From Vibrio echinoideorum (lineage in GTDB: Bacteria > Pseudomonadota > Gammaproteobacteria > Enterobacterales > Vibrionaceae): DNA of 64,000 bases. The stretch is from assembly GCF_024347455.1 (NCBI RefSeq), contig NZ_AP025483.1, positions 1,550,001 to 1,614,000 of the forward strand, in the 5' to 3' direction. Made by a program: the position numbers and the translations under genes. Of the stretch, positions 33,606-44,500 are shown piece after piece (position 1 is the stretch's first letter; each line of letters opens with the position of its first letter). The notes below the pieces were generated by a model. It ran no database searches and had not been told where the DNA came from. It worked only from the letters and a program-made list of their open reading frames with translations.

Positions 33606-35598
33606 CTTCAGGTAGATCAATCGGCTCATTATAAGCATCAATTATGCAGTTTCGGCCGTTACTCTTTGCTTGATACAGCGCTTGGTCAAGAACAGAATAT
33701 AGATCATCAAAGTCACTTAATGCGTTTGAGGTTGCTAGATAAGCAAAACTCGCGGTTACATTAAGTGGCTTTTTACTTTCAGACAAGAAGACACTGTTTG
33801 ATATCGCATAATGCAGTTCTTCAACGCGCTCCCGAACCTCTGAAGGTTTGGTCTCGGTCAGCATGATAAGAAACTCTTCGCCGCCTAAACGTCCAAACAA
33901 CTCATCTTTAGTTAAGTGTTTTCTTAGTTGGCTGCTTACGTGAACGAGCGCTCTGTCACCCGTAGGGTGGCCATGCTCATCATTAATCTGCTTAAATCTA
34001 TCTAGGTCGAGTAAAACAAGCACGTGCTGTTTTTTGTTTTCTTTGCAATGTTTAACTCGCTTGATCCTACGAATTATTTCGGTGCGGTTGTACGCTTTGG
34101 TCATTGCGTCAATCGCGGCTCTCGCACGAATGGTTTTGTTTGCTACTATCGTGAAGCTGACAGCGCAAAGTAATACAACCATAATGATATTGTACATCCA
34201 CCTTTGATGTTCCATCTTCTCAATTTGAAGGCGATCGAGGCTTGTCTGGTGTGTTAAGAAAGAGCTCTTTAATTCTTGCTCATATTTGGCGTGAGTAAGG
34301 TCAAGTGCTTCAAAGGCTAACCTGTTATCGATGTCTCTAGCTTCCATTTGTATGGCTGAATGTCGTTGATAATAGTAGAAGGCTTGTTGGTAACTATTGA
34401 GTGATTGGTGAATGTCAGAAAGCTGAAGAAGTGCTTGCGCGACGTATTTTAGTCTTGTGACTTGCTCAGCTAACTCCAAAGCTTGCTGTGCATAGTTGAG
34501 CGCTTCAGTTGTCAGCTGTTGTTCTTCGAACATGTCACTTATTGCCAAATAAGCGTTGATACGAATTACATCATTGTTAAGCTCATTGGAAGCCGAAAGA
34601 GACTCAACCAAATAGGTTTTTGCTAACTCATAATCATGTGTTTGTGTGTAGGCCTTTCCCAAGCCTAAGTTTGTTAAAGCGATACCATAGTTGTGGGGAG
34701 ACTCGCCTAACATTGCTTTGGCTTTTCGAAAGTGATTTATTGCTAGTTCACTTTGATCTTGGCTGAGATACAAATCGGCTAGGCTATGATGCACTTGAGC
34801 TTTCATTAAATCAGATGTATCGGCTCTGAGTATGAGTGCTTCTTTAAGGTACTGTTCTGATTTTTCGTACTGTTTTAGTTCTTTGAGTAAGTTGCCGACA
34901 TCGTTATAGATCCCAGAAATATCATGTCCCTGTGGAAATACGTTGATCAATGATAAGTAAGTATTTAACGCAGCTTGGTAGTCACTACGGAAATGGTGAT
35001 TATTGGCGATAACCCTATAGATCGCGAATTTTGGTAATACTGGGTCCACGATGTTTTGAAAATCAGTTTGAAGTGCAGAACAATAATAGTTCGCTTGATG
35101 GTATTTAGCTTGTTCATTAAGAGAACGACATAATTGGTATTTTAGCAAAGCTCGCCCAGTAGAATCATTGCGTGATTGCATCTGTGTTAATAGCGTCAAA
35201 AATCCCTGTTGAGCGTCCTCATAATGACCTTGCCTGTCTTTCATTAACGCAGAAATAAAATCTTTTTCTATTGCTTGGTATTCACTGTTGTTCGAATCAA
35301 TACCATAAAATGGCTGCGAGCGATGACTCATGTAGTCGTATAATAATGATGAAAGGTAGAGCTTGTCTCCATAGTTACTTAAGCTCGTGTAACGTGTTTG
35401 CAGCATGTTCAATGCTCGGGAAGGGGAACGAGTTAAAGTGGATAAATAGAGCGCATTCCAATCAGCGTTGGATGTGGATCCCAAATTCGTTTTTGAGTAC
35501 ATGATTGATGGATCGTTATGGCGATCTAGTGTCGATACTTGGCTATAAGAATAGAAGCTAGTTAAAAGCAGAAAGGTAGTGAGAATGGAGTGAATCAC
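33565..35598 (-). CDS. TPR-repeat diguanylate cyclase (periplasmic TPR, TM, GGDEF)
   Basis: 677 residues. A signal peptide or signal anchor ([17 protein letters not shown]) is followed by about 400 residues of helical TPR-like repeats (e.g. [40 protein letters not shown]), then a membrane helix at about 468-485 ([19 protein letters not shown]) and a cytoplasmic GGDEF domain. The domain has [20 protein letters not shown] and an intact GGEEF (RLGGEEFLI, about 568-572), so it should make cyclic-di-GMP. No RxxD inhibitory site precedes GGEEF. The start is GTG, without a clear ribosome site; it is preferred because it supplies the signal sequence. The C-terminus runs 41 bases into the 3' end of queC. 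Confidence 0.88.
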   Translation of the reverse strand: MIHSILTTFLLLTSFYSYSQVSTLDRHNDPSIMYSKTNLGSTSNADWNALYLSTLTRSPSRALNMLQTRYTSLSNYGDKLYLSSLLYDYMSHRSQPFYGIDSNNSEYQAIEKDFISALMKDRQGHYEDAQQGFLTLLTQMQSRNDSTGRALLKYQLCRSLNEQAKYHQANYYCSALQTDFQNIVDPVLPKFAIYRVIANNHHFRSDYQAALNTYLSLINVFPQGHDISGIYNDVGNLLKELKQYEKSEQYLKEALILRADTSDLMKAQVHHSLADLYLSQDQSELAINHFRKAKAMLGESPHNYGIALTNLGLGKAYTQTHDYELAKTYLVESLSASNELNNDVIRINAYLAISDMFEEQQLTTEALNYAQQALELAEQVTRLKYVAQALLQLSDIHQSLNSYQQAFYYYQRHSAIQMEARDIDNRLAFEALDLTHAKYEQELKSSFLTHQTSLDRLQIEKMEHQRWMYNIIMVVLLCAVSFTIVANKTIRARAAIDAMTKAYNRTEIIRRIKRVKHCKENKKQHVLVLLDLDRFKQINDEHGHPTGDRALVHVSSQLRKHLTKDELFGRLGGEEFLIMLTETKPSEVRERVEELHYAISNSVFLSESKKPLNVTASFAYLATSNALSDFDDLYSVLDQALYQAKSNGRNCIIDAYNEPIDLPEAIYTQSVCEPTQP

Positions 35599-35723
35599 AA
35601 GAAGTTGTCAATCAGATAAAGAACGACATTCTATTATTAGTTTGATGTTGCTTCAATTTTTGATTGGTATGAATAGTGGTTTATGCGAGTTGTATCTCTA
35701 ATTCATCGGTGGATATTAGAGAG

Positions 35724-35754
35724 ATATCGGTCGTACGTGTCGTACGACCGATAT
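35724..35754. other. 14-bp perfect hairpin without a T-run
   Basis: ATATCGGTCGTACG, loop TGT, CGTACGACCGATAT. It lies 7 bases beyond the stop of the DUF2750 gene (minus strand), where a terminator would be expected, but neither side has a T-run. It may end transcription inefficiently, stabilise the mRNA end, or bind a protein. Confidence 0.8.
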
Positions 35755-35760
35755 TGGAAA

Positions 35761-36111
35761 CTAGATGTATAATTTCGCTAGATCAGAAGGCTCAAGTTCT
35801 TTGCCTTCTAATGTTGCATTCCAGTTAGTACCAACAAGAACGCCGTCCTCAGCAAGAGTCAGTAGCCAATCTTCTACAAAGATATCTAGTGGGATTTCCA
35901 ATACTTCAAAGTCAGCCCATTCTTCAACATTGTGAGTCTGAGCATCTTCTTTTGAAGACCAAAAAGGCATTACTTCGCTGCTTTCGAATTCACTTGAGTC
36001 ACATGCTAGCCAACCCTCATCGTTACGAAGGCCCCATACCAGCTTAGTTTCTTGTGTTTCAGAAACGAAAAGTTCTAGATTTGCTTGAGTATCAGCAGTT
36101 AGTTTGCTCAT
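35761..36111 (-). CDS. DUF2750 domain protein
   Basis: 116 residues, acidic, no signal peptide or membrane segment. The pattern VWGLRNDEGWLACDS...EVMPFWSSKEDAQ, then VLEIPLDIFVEDWLLTLAEDGVLVGTNW, matches the DUF2750 family, small cytoplasmic proteins of unknown function. It is transcribed alone; the start ATG is preceded by an AT-rich segment with a weak ribosome site (GAGAATTAATCC). Confidence 0.85.
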   Translation of the reverse strand: MSKLTADTQANLELFVSETQETKLVWGLRNDEGWLACDSSEFESSEVMPFWSSKEDAQTHNVEEWADFEVLEIPLDIFVEDWLLTLAEDGVLVGTNWNATLEGKELEPSDLAKLYI

Positions 36112-36195
36112 GGATTAATTCTCTATGTTGATAACGTGGCAAGATTAACATTATAGACGGCTTAGGTATATGCTATTTAAGCATTTATAGGAGGA

Positions 36196-36225
36196 CTGAA
36201 ACGCTACCTAAAGGTAACGTTTCAG
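36196..36225 (-). terminator. Hairpin after the OmpA-like gene
   Basis: On the minus strand CTGAAACGTTACC, loop TTTA, GGTAGCGTTTCAG; 13 bp with one mismatch, 21 bases after the stop. No T-run follows, so termination is likely but weak. Confidence 0.5.
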
Positions 36226-36245
36226 TTTGAGTAGATCGAGTTACA

Positions 36246-36863
36246 TTACTTTCCAATTTTTGTGAAGATATGCCACTCTTCTTTGATATTGCCTTTAAAC
36301 CCGACAACGGTAGCGACAACTTTTCGATGGAGCGCATGGTTGATTTGAGTGTCATTACTACTAAAGGAACTGTCTCCATGCCCAACTATGTTGATTCTAG
36401 ATGGCTGAATACCATTACTGATCAACGCTCGCCTTACATGGGATGCTCGCTCTTTTGACAACATCAAGTTATGTTTAGCGTTACCAACCTTACTTGCATA
36501 ACCTTGTAATTGAATACTGGTGCTTTCATAGCGTTTAAGAAACGCAGCCATTTGTCTAATTTGACCAAGGAATACAGGGTTAATTTCTGTGGAATTGTTG
36601 GCAAATAGAATATGAAGTGCTTTCTCTTCCGTAGATTCGAAATACGACCCACAGCCATCATTGTCTATCTCAGCCCCCATCTGTGTATCAATGCATAAAT
36701 CGCGGGCGTTAATGACACCATCATTGTCGTCATCTTCAAGATCATAACTTTGCGTGATCTCTGGAAGCGCTCGATATTCGAACTCTTCATTGTTTGTTTC
36801 AGCTAAAATGTTGGTAGAAACAAACAGCAAACAAAGCGGAAATACAGTTTTTAGCAGCTTCAT
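36246..36863 (-). CDS. OmpA-family outer-membrane/peptidoglycan-binding protein
   Basis: 205 residues. A signal peptide (LLKTVFPLCLLFVSTNILA) is followed by a thrombospondin-3-like acidic loop (DLEDDDNDGVINARDLC...IDNDGCG, two Cys) and an OmpA C-terminal domain (about residues 80-190) with IQLQGYASKVG, LSKERASHVRRALISNGI and RINIVGHGDS, which binds peptidoglycan. The start ATG overlaps the stop of the TolC-like gene by one base (TAATG), so the two are translated together. A longer frame from 36887 overlaps that gene and lacks the signal-peptide start. The pairing suggests a role in anchoring or supporting the export channel used by the neighbouring adhesin, as is seen in LapA-type loci. Confidence 0.88.
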   Translation of the reverse strand: MKLLKTVFPLCLLFVSTNILAETNNEEFEYRALPEITQSYDLEDDDNDGVINARDLCIDTQMGAEIDNDGCGSYFESTEEKALHILFANNSTEINPVFLGQIRQMAAFLKRYESTSIQLQGYASKVGNAKHNLMLSKERASHVRRALISNGIQPSRINIVGHGDSSFSSNDTQINHALHRKVVATVVGFKGNIKEEWHIFTKIGK

Positions 36864-38170
36864 TAGTATTTCACCTTTTCGTTCCATTCTTGAGGGGTAT
36901 CGACACGAAGTCCTATTAGTAAGTTGCCGGTCGCGTTCATGACTCGGTATTTCGCATATTGTTCATCGTACTTGGCATCCAAGTATCCTTTGCGAGCTTC
37001 AAAGAGTTCATTCTCAGTGTTAAGTAAATCCAATAAGGTTCGTTTACCGATGCGGTATTGCTTCTCGTAAGAGATGACCGTATCTGATGCTGAGTCTACG
37101 TGGTCTGATAAGAATTCTTTTTGTTGGACAGTTAAATCAAGCGCGCTCCATGATAAGCGCAGGCTTTCTTCCACGTTACGAAACGTACTTTCACGCAGGT
37201 CTTTGGCTTTATTCAGTTGGTAAGCTGCACTTTCAGCGCGATCTTGATCAGCTCCGCCGTTATACAGGTTGTATCTCAGGCGAACCATCGCGGAAAATTC
37301 GTCACTGCTACCTTCGTTGCCACCTGCATCATCACGCCAGGTTTGTGCCGCTTCGAAAGAAACCGTCGGATAATTTGTGCTTTTCGACTGTTTGTATTGG
37401 AACTTAGCTGAATCTACATCGGCTTGGGCAATCTTGATAACAGGATGTTGGTTAAAAGCCTTTGCAAGTGCACCGTCGACTGTGTAGGGAATAGCTCCCG
37501 CGTCTGCTCGGGGAAAGGTCAACCCTAACGGAGACTGACCAACAATGCGTTTGAATTGAGTGTGTGTATCAAACAAATTGTTTTGCGCTGCAAGTAAATT
37601 ACCATGCGCTTTTGCAATACGAGCTTCAACCTGAGACATATCAGCGGTAGATCCGATACCAGACTCAACACGTTTTCGAATATCTCTGTAGATATCTTTG
37701 TGCGTAGCTAAGTTGTTTTCAGAAAGAGATAAGACTTCATAAGCCTTCACGGCATCTAGGTATACTTTGGTGACTTCGAGAGCGATATCTTGGGCGTTTG
37801 AGAGCAATTGATAGCGAACGGATTCTGCATCAGCCGCGGTACGATCTATGTCATTAGAAGTGTTAGAGCCATCCCAAATTAATTGAGTCAACGTAATTGT
37901 CGCTTCTTTACGTGTCAGATCTGTTGAATCTTGATTGGTCACCAAGTCGGTATGTTCGTAACCAATTCCGCCATCTAGATCTATACTTGGACGATAAGCA
38001 CCACCTGAAGCGTCATTAATATAACGTTTACTAACATACTCATTATATGCACTTTTAATGTCAGGATTGCTCTCCAACGTAAAAGCGACGGCTTGTTCTA
38101 GAGTTTGTGCCGCAGCTGGAAAGGCCATTGCGATGGCTAAACTTAATGTAGTTGTTTGAATCCTATTCAA
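36863..38170 (-). CDS. TolC-family outer-membrane channel (type I secretion)
   Basis: 435 residues. A signal peptide ends in AMAFPAAA-Q, then TLEQAVAFTLESNPDIKSAYNEY opens the first OEP repeat; the second begins near AFNQHPVIKIAQADVDSAKFQYKQS, and YRIGKRTLLDLLNTENELFEARKGY is the typical C-terminal helix. It belongs to the AggA/LapE-like outer-membrane proteins used by type I secreted adhesins. The start is taken as TTG 38170 (MNRIQTTTLS), with GGAGAG seven bases upstream; an in-frame TTG at 38185 is the alternative. It is divergent from the 6079-codon adhesin gene, which it probably serves. The ABC exporter and fusion protein are not in the window. Confidence 0.88.
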   Translation of the reverse strand: MNRIQTTTLSLAIAMAFPAAAQTLEQAVAFTLESNPDIKSAYNEYVSKRYINDASGGAYRPSIDLDGGIGYEHTDLVTNQDSTDLTRKEATITLTQLIWDGSNTSNDIDRTAADAESVRYQLLSNAQDIALEVTKVYLDAVKAYEVLSLSENNLATHKDIYRDIRKRVESGIGSTADMSQVEARIAKAHGNLLAAQNNLFDTHTQFKRIVGQSPLGLTFPRADAGAIPYTVDGALAKAFNQHPVIKIAQADVDSAKFQYKQSKSTNYPTVSFEAAQTWRDDAGGNEGSSDEFSAMVRLRYNLYNGGADQDRAESAAYQLNKAKDLRESTFRNVEESLRLSWSALDLTVQQKEFLSDHVDSASDTVISYEKQYRIGKRTLLDLLNTENELFEARKGYLDAKYDEQYAKYRVMNATGNLLIGLRVDTPQEWNEKVKY

Positions 38171-38570
38171 TTTGCATCTCTCCAAAATGAGTCACATCTG
38201 AGTTTTAATTTTGCTAGATAATATACAAAATTTAGATGAACCGCCAAAAAAATCACGATCACTACGATTGTGCTCGTAAATGGTTGTCAATTTGTTAACC
38301 GATCACTGTGCGTTCTATGGTGTTTTTAAGCACTTACAACGTCTACTAATATCTCAATTATTTTACGTTAACACAATAACTTATCTCACTTTTGAGAGTG
38401 TTTTAAATGTTGTTCTGTGTGATCTTTGTCATTGGTGTGTACATGGCTTTGTTAAATAATGCATTCATAACTATGAATTATATAGTTTTAAGTGTTATAT
38501 TTTACCTAATATTATAAATAAAATGTCACTATTTTGACGTTTTGATTGAAAATCGGTTTTAGGGGTTTAT
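38171..38570. promoter_or_regulatory. 400-base divergent promoter region of the TolC-like and adhesin genes
   Basis: AT-rich DNA with no reading frame of note. It should hold the promoters of both genes. A CRP-like half match, TGTGATCTTTGTCATT, lies at 38418-38433; the left half (TGTGA) is perfect, the right half is poor. AGGGG at 38561-38565 is the ribosome site of the adhesin. No perfect palindrome was noticed. Such a long leader is in keeping with complex control, but the sites are unproven. Confidence 0.4.
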
Positions 38571-41500
38571 ATGGACATGACAGTATTGAATGCGAGCGGT
38601 GCATTGGCACTTGGTCAACGCATTGTTATTTCGGTAGATGGTACAATCAAAATTTTAGACGATGGCCAGCCCTTGCAAGCTGGGGATGTCGTTTTAGAAT
38701 CCCAAAATGGAAGCTCTGAACCTCAGATTTCAGTCAAGCGTTTTTCGCCTGAAGATGGCGGTGAGGTTGAGCTCGACCAAGACATTGCAGATATCTTTGC
38801 TGCTCTAGAAGAAGGTCAAGACCCTACAGAATTAGGGGAAGAGTTCGCAACGGCCGCCGGTGAAAGTGGTTCTAGCCTGGTGAGTAGCGGAACGATTGAA
38901 CGTGACGGCGATGAAACTATTCCAGGTACCGAATTCGTAACGACAGGTTTTGAAGCGCTGGGTATGTCTCGAACTCAAAGCTTGAGCCTTCTTGACGCTT
39001 TCCGCTCGGTTGAGCAACCTAACAACGCGCCTACCTTTGTTGACAACAATAACTCTCCTGTCGGCGACGCTCTCTCATTTACAACCGATGAAGATACCCC
39101 AGTAAACGGAACCCTTTCAGCTTCAGACGAAGACGGTGACTCTCTGTCTTTCACCAAAGCCACTGATCCCTCAAACGGAACTGTTGTTGTCGATGAAAAC
39201 GGTGACTGGACCTATACACCTAATGAAAACTACAACGGTGATGATAGCTTTACGGTTGTTGTCTCCGACGACCAAGGTGGCACGGACACCATAACCGTCA
39301 ATGTCGGCGTTACTCCAGTCAATGACTTACCTGTCGGTGACGATATCTCAGTCACCACAGATGAAGATACTCCAGTAAGTGGATCACTCACTGCAACCGA
39401 TGCAGATAACGATCAGTTAACGTTTAGCAAAGGCACAGAACCGTCGAATGGCTCGGTAGTCGTTGACGAAAATGGTAATTGGACATACACCCCAGACGAG
39501 AACTACAACGGCAGCGATAGCTTTACTGTTGTGGTTGATGACGGTCAGGACGGTACAGATACCATCACTGTTGATGTTGGAGTGACGCCAGTCAACGACA
39601 CGTTCGTTGATGCGGATGAAAGCATCAATGTTGCAGAAGACAGTGGTGAGAATACGGGCAACGTTCTAACGGGCACCTCAAGCCCGGATGGCGACGTCAC
39701 GGTGACGACGTTCAGTGTGGGTAACCAGACGGTGAACGCAGGCGAAAGCATCACGGTGGACGGCAAAGGCACCATCAGCATCGACAGTGAGGGTAACTAC
39801 ACCTTCACGCCAGTGACGAACTACAACGGCGCGTTCCCAACGGTCACGTACACCATGACCGACGGTCTGGAAGTGGATGGCACGCCATTAGAAACGTCGA
39901 CGTTGGATCTGACGGTGACGCCAGTCAACGACACGTTCGTTGATGCGGATGAAAGCATCAATGTTGCAGAAGACAGTGGTGAGAATACGGGCAACGTTCT
40001 AACGGGCACCTCAAGCCCGGATGGCGACGTCACGGTGACGACGTTCAGTGTGGGTAACCAGACGGTGAACGCAGGCGAAAGCATCACGGTGGACGGCAAA
40101 GGCACCATCAGCATCGACAGTGAGGGTAACTACACCTTCACGCCAGTGACGAACTACAACGGCGCGTTCCCAACGGTCACGTACACCATGACCGACGGTC
40201 TGGAAGTGGATGGCACGCCATTAGAAACGTCGACGTTGGATCTGACGGTGACGCCAGTCAACGACACGTTCGTTGATGCGGATGAAAGCATCAATGTTGC
40301 AGAAGACAGTGGTGAGAATACGGGCAACGTTCTAACGGGCACCTCAAGCCCGGATGGCGACGTCACGGTGACGACGTTCAGTGTGGGTAACCAGACGGTG
40401 AACGCAGGCGAAAGCATCACGGTGGACGGCAAAGGCACCATCAGCATCGACAGTGAGGGTAACTACACCTTCACGCCAGTGACGAACTACAACGGCGCGT
40501 TCCCAACGGTCACGTACACCATGACCGACGGTCTGGAAGTGGATGGCACGCCATTAGAAACGTCGACGTTGGATCTGACGGTGACGCCAGTCAACGACAC
40601 GTTCGTTGATGCGGATGAAAGCATCAATGTTGCAGAAGACAGTGGTGAGAATACGGGCAACGTTCTAACGGGCACCTCAAGCCCGGATGGCGACGTCACG
40701 GTGACGACGTTCAGTGTGGGTAACCAGACGGTGAACGCAGGCGAAAGCATCACGGTGGACGGCAAAGGCACCATCAGCATCGACAGTGAGGGTAACTACA
40801 CCTTCACGCCAGTGACGAACTACAACGGCGCGTTCCCAACGGTCACGTACACCATGACCGACGGTCTGGAAGTGGATGGCACGCCATTAGAAACGTCGAC
40901 GTTGGATCTGACGGTGACGCCAGTCAACGACACGTTCGTTGATGCGGATGAAAGCATCAATGTTGCAGAAGACAGTGGTGAGAATACGGGCAACGTTCTA
41001 ACGGGCACCTCAAGCCCGGATGGCGACGTCACGGTGACGACGTTCAGTGTGGGTAACCAGACGGTGAACGCAGGCGAAAGCATCACGGTGGACGGCAAAG
41101 GCACCATCAGCATCGACAGTGAGGGTAACTACACCTTCACGCCAGTGACGAACTACAACGGCGCGTTCCCAACGGTCACGTACACCATGACCGACGGTCT
41201 GGAAGTGGATGGCACGCCATTAGAAACGTCGACGTTGGATCTGACGGTGACGCCAGTCAACGACACGTTCGTTGATGCGGATGAAAGCATCAATGTTGCA
41301 GAAGACAGTGGTGAGAATACGGGCAACGTTCTAACGGGCACCTCAAGCCCGGATGGCGACGTCACGGTGACGACGTTCAGTGTGGGTAACCAGACGGTGA
41401 ACGCAGGCGAAAGCATCACGGTGGACGGCAAAGGCACCATCAGCATCGACAGTGAGGGTAACTACACCTTCACGCCAGTGACGAACTACAACGGCGCGTT

Positions 41501-44500
41501 CCCAACGGTCACGTACACCATGACCGACGGTCTGGAAGTGGATGGCACGCCATTAGAAACGTCGACGTTGGATCTGACGGTGACGCCAGTCAACGACACG
41601 TTCGTTGATGCGGATGAAAGCATCAATGTTGCAGAAGACAGTGGTGAGAATACGGGCAACGTTCTAACGGGCACCTCAAGCCCGGATGGCGACGTCACGG
41701 TGACGACGTTCAGTGTGGGTAACCAGACGGTGAACGCAGGCGAAAGCATCACGGTGGACGGCAAAGGCACCATCAGCATCGACAGTGAGGGTAACTACAC
41801 CTTCACGCCAGTGACGAACTACAACGGCGCGTTCCCAACGGTCACGTACACCATGACCGACGGTCTGGAAGTGGATGGCACGCCATTAGAAACGTCGACG
41901 TTGGATCTGACGGTGACGCCAGTCAACGACACGTTCGTTGATGCGGATGAAAGCATCAATGTTGCAGAAGACAGTGGTGAGAATACGGGCAACGTTCTAA
42001 CGGGCACCTCAAGCCCGGATGGCGACGTCACGGTGACGACGTTCAGTGTGGGTAACCAGACGGTGAACGCAGGCGAAAGCATCACGGTGGACGGCAAAGG
42101 CACCATCAGCATCGACAGTGAGGGTAACTACACCTTCACGCCAGTGACGAACTACAACGGCGCGTTCCCAACGGTCACGTACACCATGACCGACGGTCTG
42201 GAAGTGGATGGCACGCCATTAGAAACGTCGACGTTGGATCTGACGGTGACGCCAGTCAACGACACGTTCGTTGATGCGGATGAAAGCATCAATGTTGCAG
42301 AAGACAGTGGTGAGAATACGGGCAACGTTCTAACGGGCACCTCAAGCCCGGATGGCGACGTCACGGTGACGACGTTCAGTGTGGGTAACCAGACGGTGAA
42401 CGCAGGCGAAAGCATCACGGTGGACGGCAAAGGCACCATCAGCATCGACAGTGAGGGTAACTACACCTTCACGCCAGTGACGAACTACAACGGCGCGTTC
42501 CCAACGGTCACGTACACCATGACCGACGGTCTGGAAGTGGATGGCACGCCATTAGAAACGTCGACGTTGGATCTGACGGTGACGCCAGTCAACGACACGT
42601 TCGTTGATGCGGATGAAAGCATCAATGTTGCAGAAGACAGTGGTGAGAATACGGGCAACGTTCTAACGGGCACCTCAAGCCCGGATGGCGACGTCACGGT
42701 GACGACGTTCAGTGTGGGTAACCAGACGGTGAACGCAGGCGAAAGCATCACGGTGGACGGCAAAGGCACCATCAGCATCGACAGTGAGGGTAACTACACC
42801 TTCACGCCAGTGACGAACTACAACGGCGCGTTCCCAACGGTCACGTACACCATGACCGACGGTCTGGAAGTGGATGGCACGCCATTAGAAACGTCGACGT
42901 TGGATCTGACGGTGACGCCAGTCAACGACACGTTCGTTGATGCGGATGAAAGCATCAATGTTGCAGAAGACAGTGGTGAGAATACGGGCAACGTTCTAAC
43001 GGGCACCTCAAGCCCGGATGGCGACGTCACGGTGACGACGTTCAGTGTGGGTAACCAGACGGTGAACGCAGGCGAAAGCATCACGGTGGACGGCAAAGGC
43101 ACCATCAGCATCGACAGTGAGGGTAACTACACCTTCACGCCAGTGACGAACTACAACGGCGCGTTCCCAACGGTCACGTACACCATGACCGACGGTCTGG
43201 AAGTGGATGGCACGCCATTAGAAACGTCGACGTTGGATCTGACGGTGACGCCAGTCAACGACACGTTCGTTGATGCGGATGAAAGCATCAATGTTGCAGA
43301 AGACAGTGGTGAGAATACGGGCAACGTTCTAACGGGCACCTCAAGCCCGGATGGCGACGTCACGGTGACGACGTTCAGTGTGGGTAACCAGACGGTGAAC
43401 GCAGGCGAAAGCATCACGGTGGACGGCAAAGGCACCATCAGCATCGACAGTGAGGGTAACTACACCTTCACGCCAGTGACGAACTACAACGGCGCGTTCC
43501 CAACGGTCACGTACACCATGACCGACGGTCTGGAAGTGGATGGCACGCCATTAGAAACGTCGACGTTGGATCTGACGGTGACGCCAGTCAACGACACGTT
43601 CGTTGATGCGGATGAAAGCATCAATGTTGCAGAAGACAGTGGTGAGAATACGGGCAACGTTCTAACGGGCACCTCAAGCCCGGATGGCGACGTCACGGTG
43701 ACGACGTTCAGTGTGGGTAACCAGACGGTGAACGCAGGCGAAAGCATCACGGTGGACGGCAAAGGCACCATCAGCATCGACAGTGAGGGTAACTACACCT
43801 TCACGCCAGTGACGAACTACAACGGCGCGTTCCCAACGGTCACGTACACCATGACCGACGGTCTGGAAGTGGATGGCACGCCATTAGAAACGTCGACGTT
43901 GGATCTGACGGTGACGCCAGTCAACGACACGTTCGTTGATGCGGATGAAAGCATCAATGTTGCAGAAGACAGTGGTGAGAATACGGGCAACGTTCTAACG
44001 GGCACCTCAAGCCCGGATGGCGACGTCACGGTGACGACGTTCAGTGTGGGTAACCAGACGGTGAACGCAGGCGAAAGCATCACGGTGGACGGCAAAGGCA
44101 CCATCAGCATCGACAGTGAGGGTAACTACACCTTCACGCCAGTGACGAACTACAACGGCGCGTTCCCAACGGTCACGTACACCATGACCGACGGTCTGGA
44201 AGTGGATGGCACGCCATTAGAAACGTCGACGTTGGATCTGACGGTGACGCCAGTCAACGACACGTTCGTTGATGCGGATGAAAGCATCAATGTTGCAGAA
44301 GACAGTGGTGAGAATACGGGCAACGTTCTAACGGGCACCTCAAGCCCGGATGGCGACGTCACGGTGACGACGTTCAGTGTGGGTAACCAGACGGTGAACG
44401 CAGGCGAAAGCATCACGGTGGACGGCAAAGGCACCATCAGCATCGACAGTGAGGGTAACTACACCTTCACGCCAGTGACGAACTACAACGGCGCGTTCCC

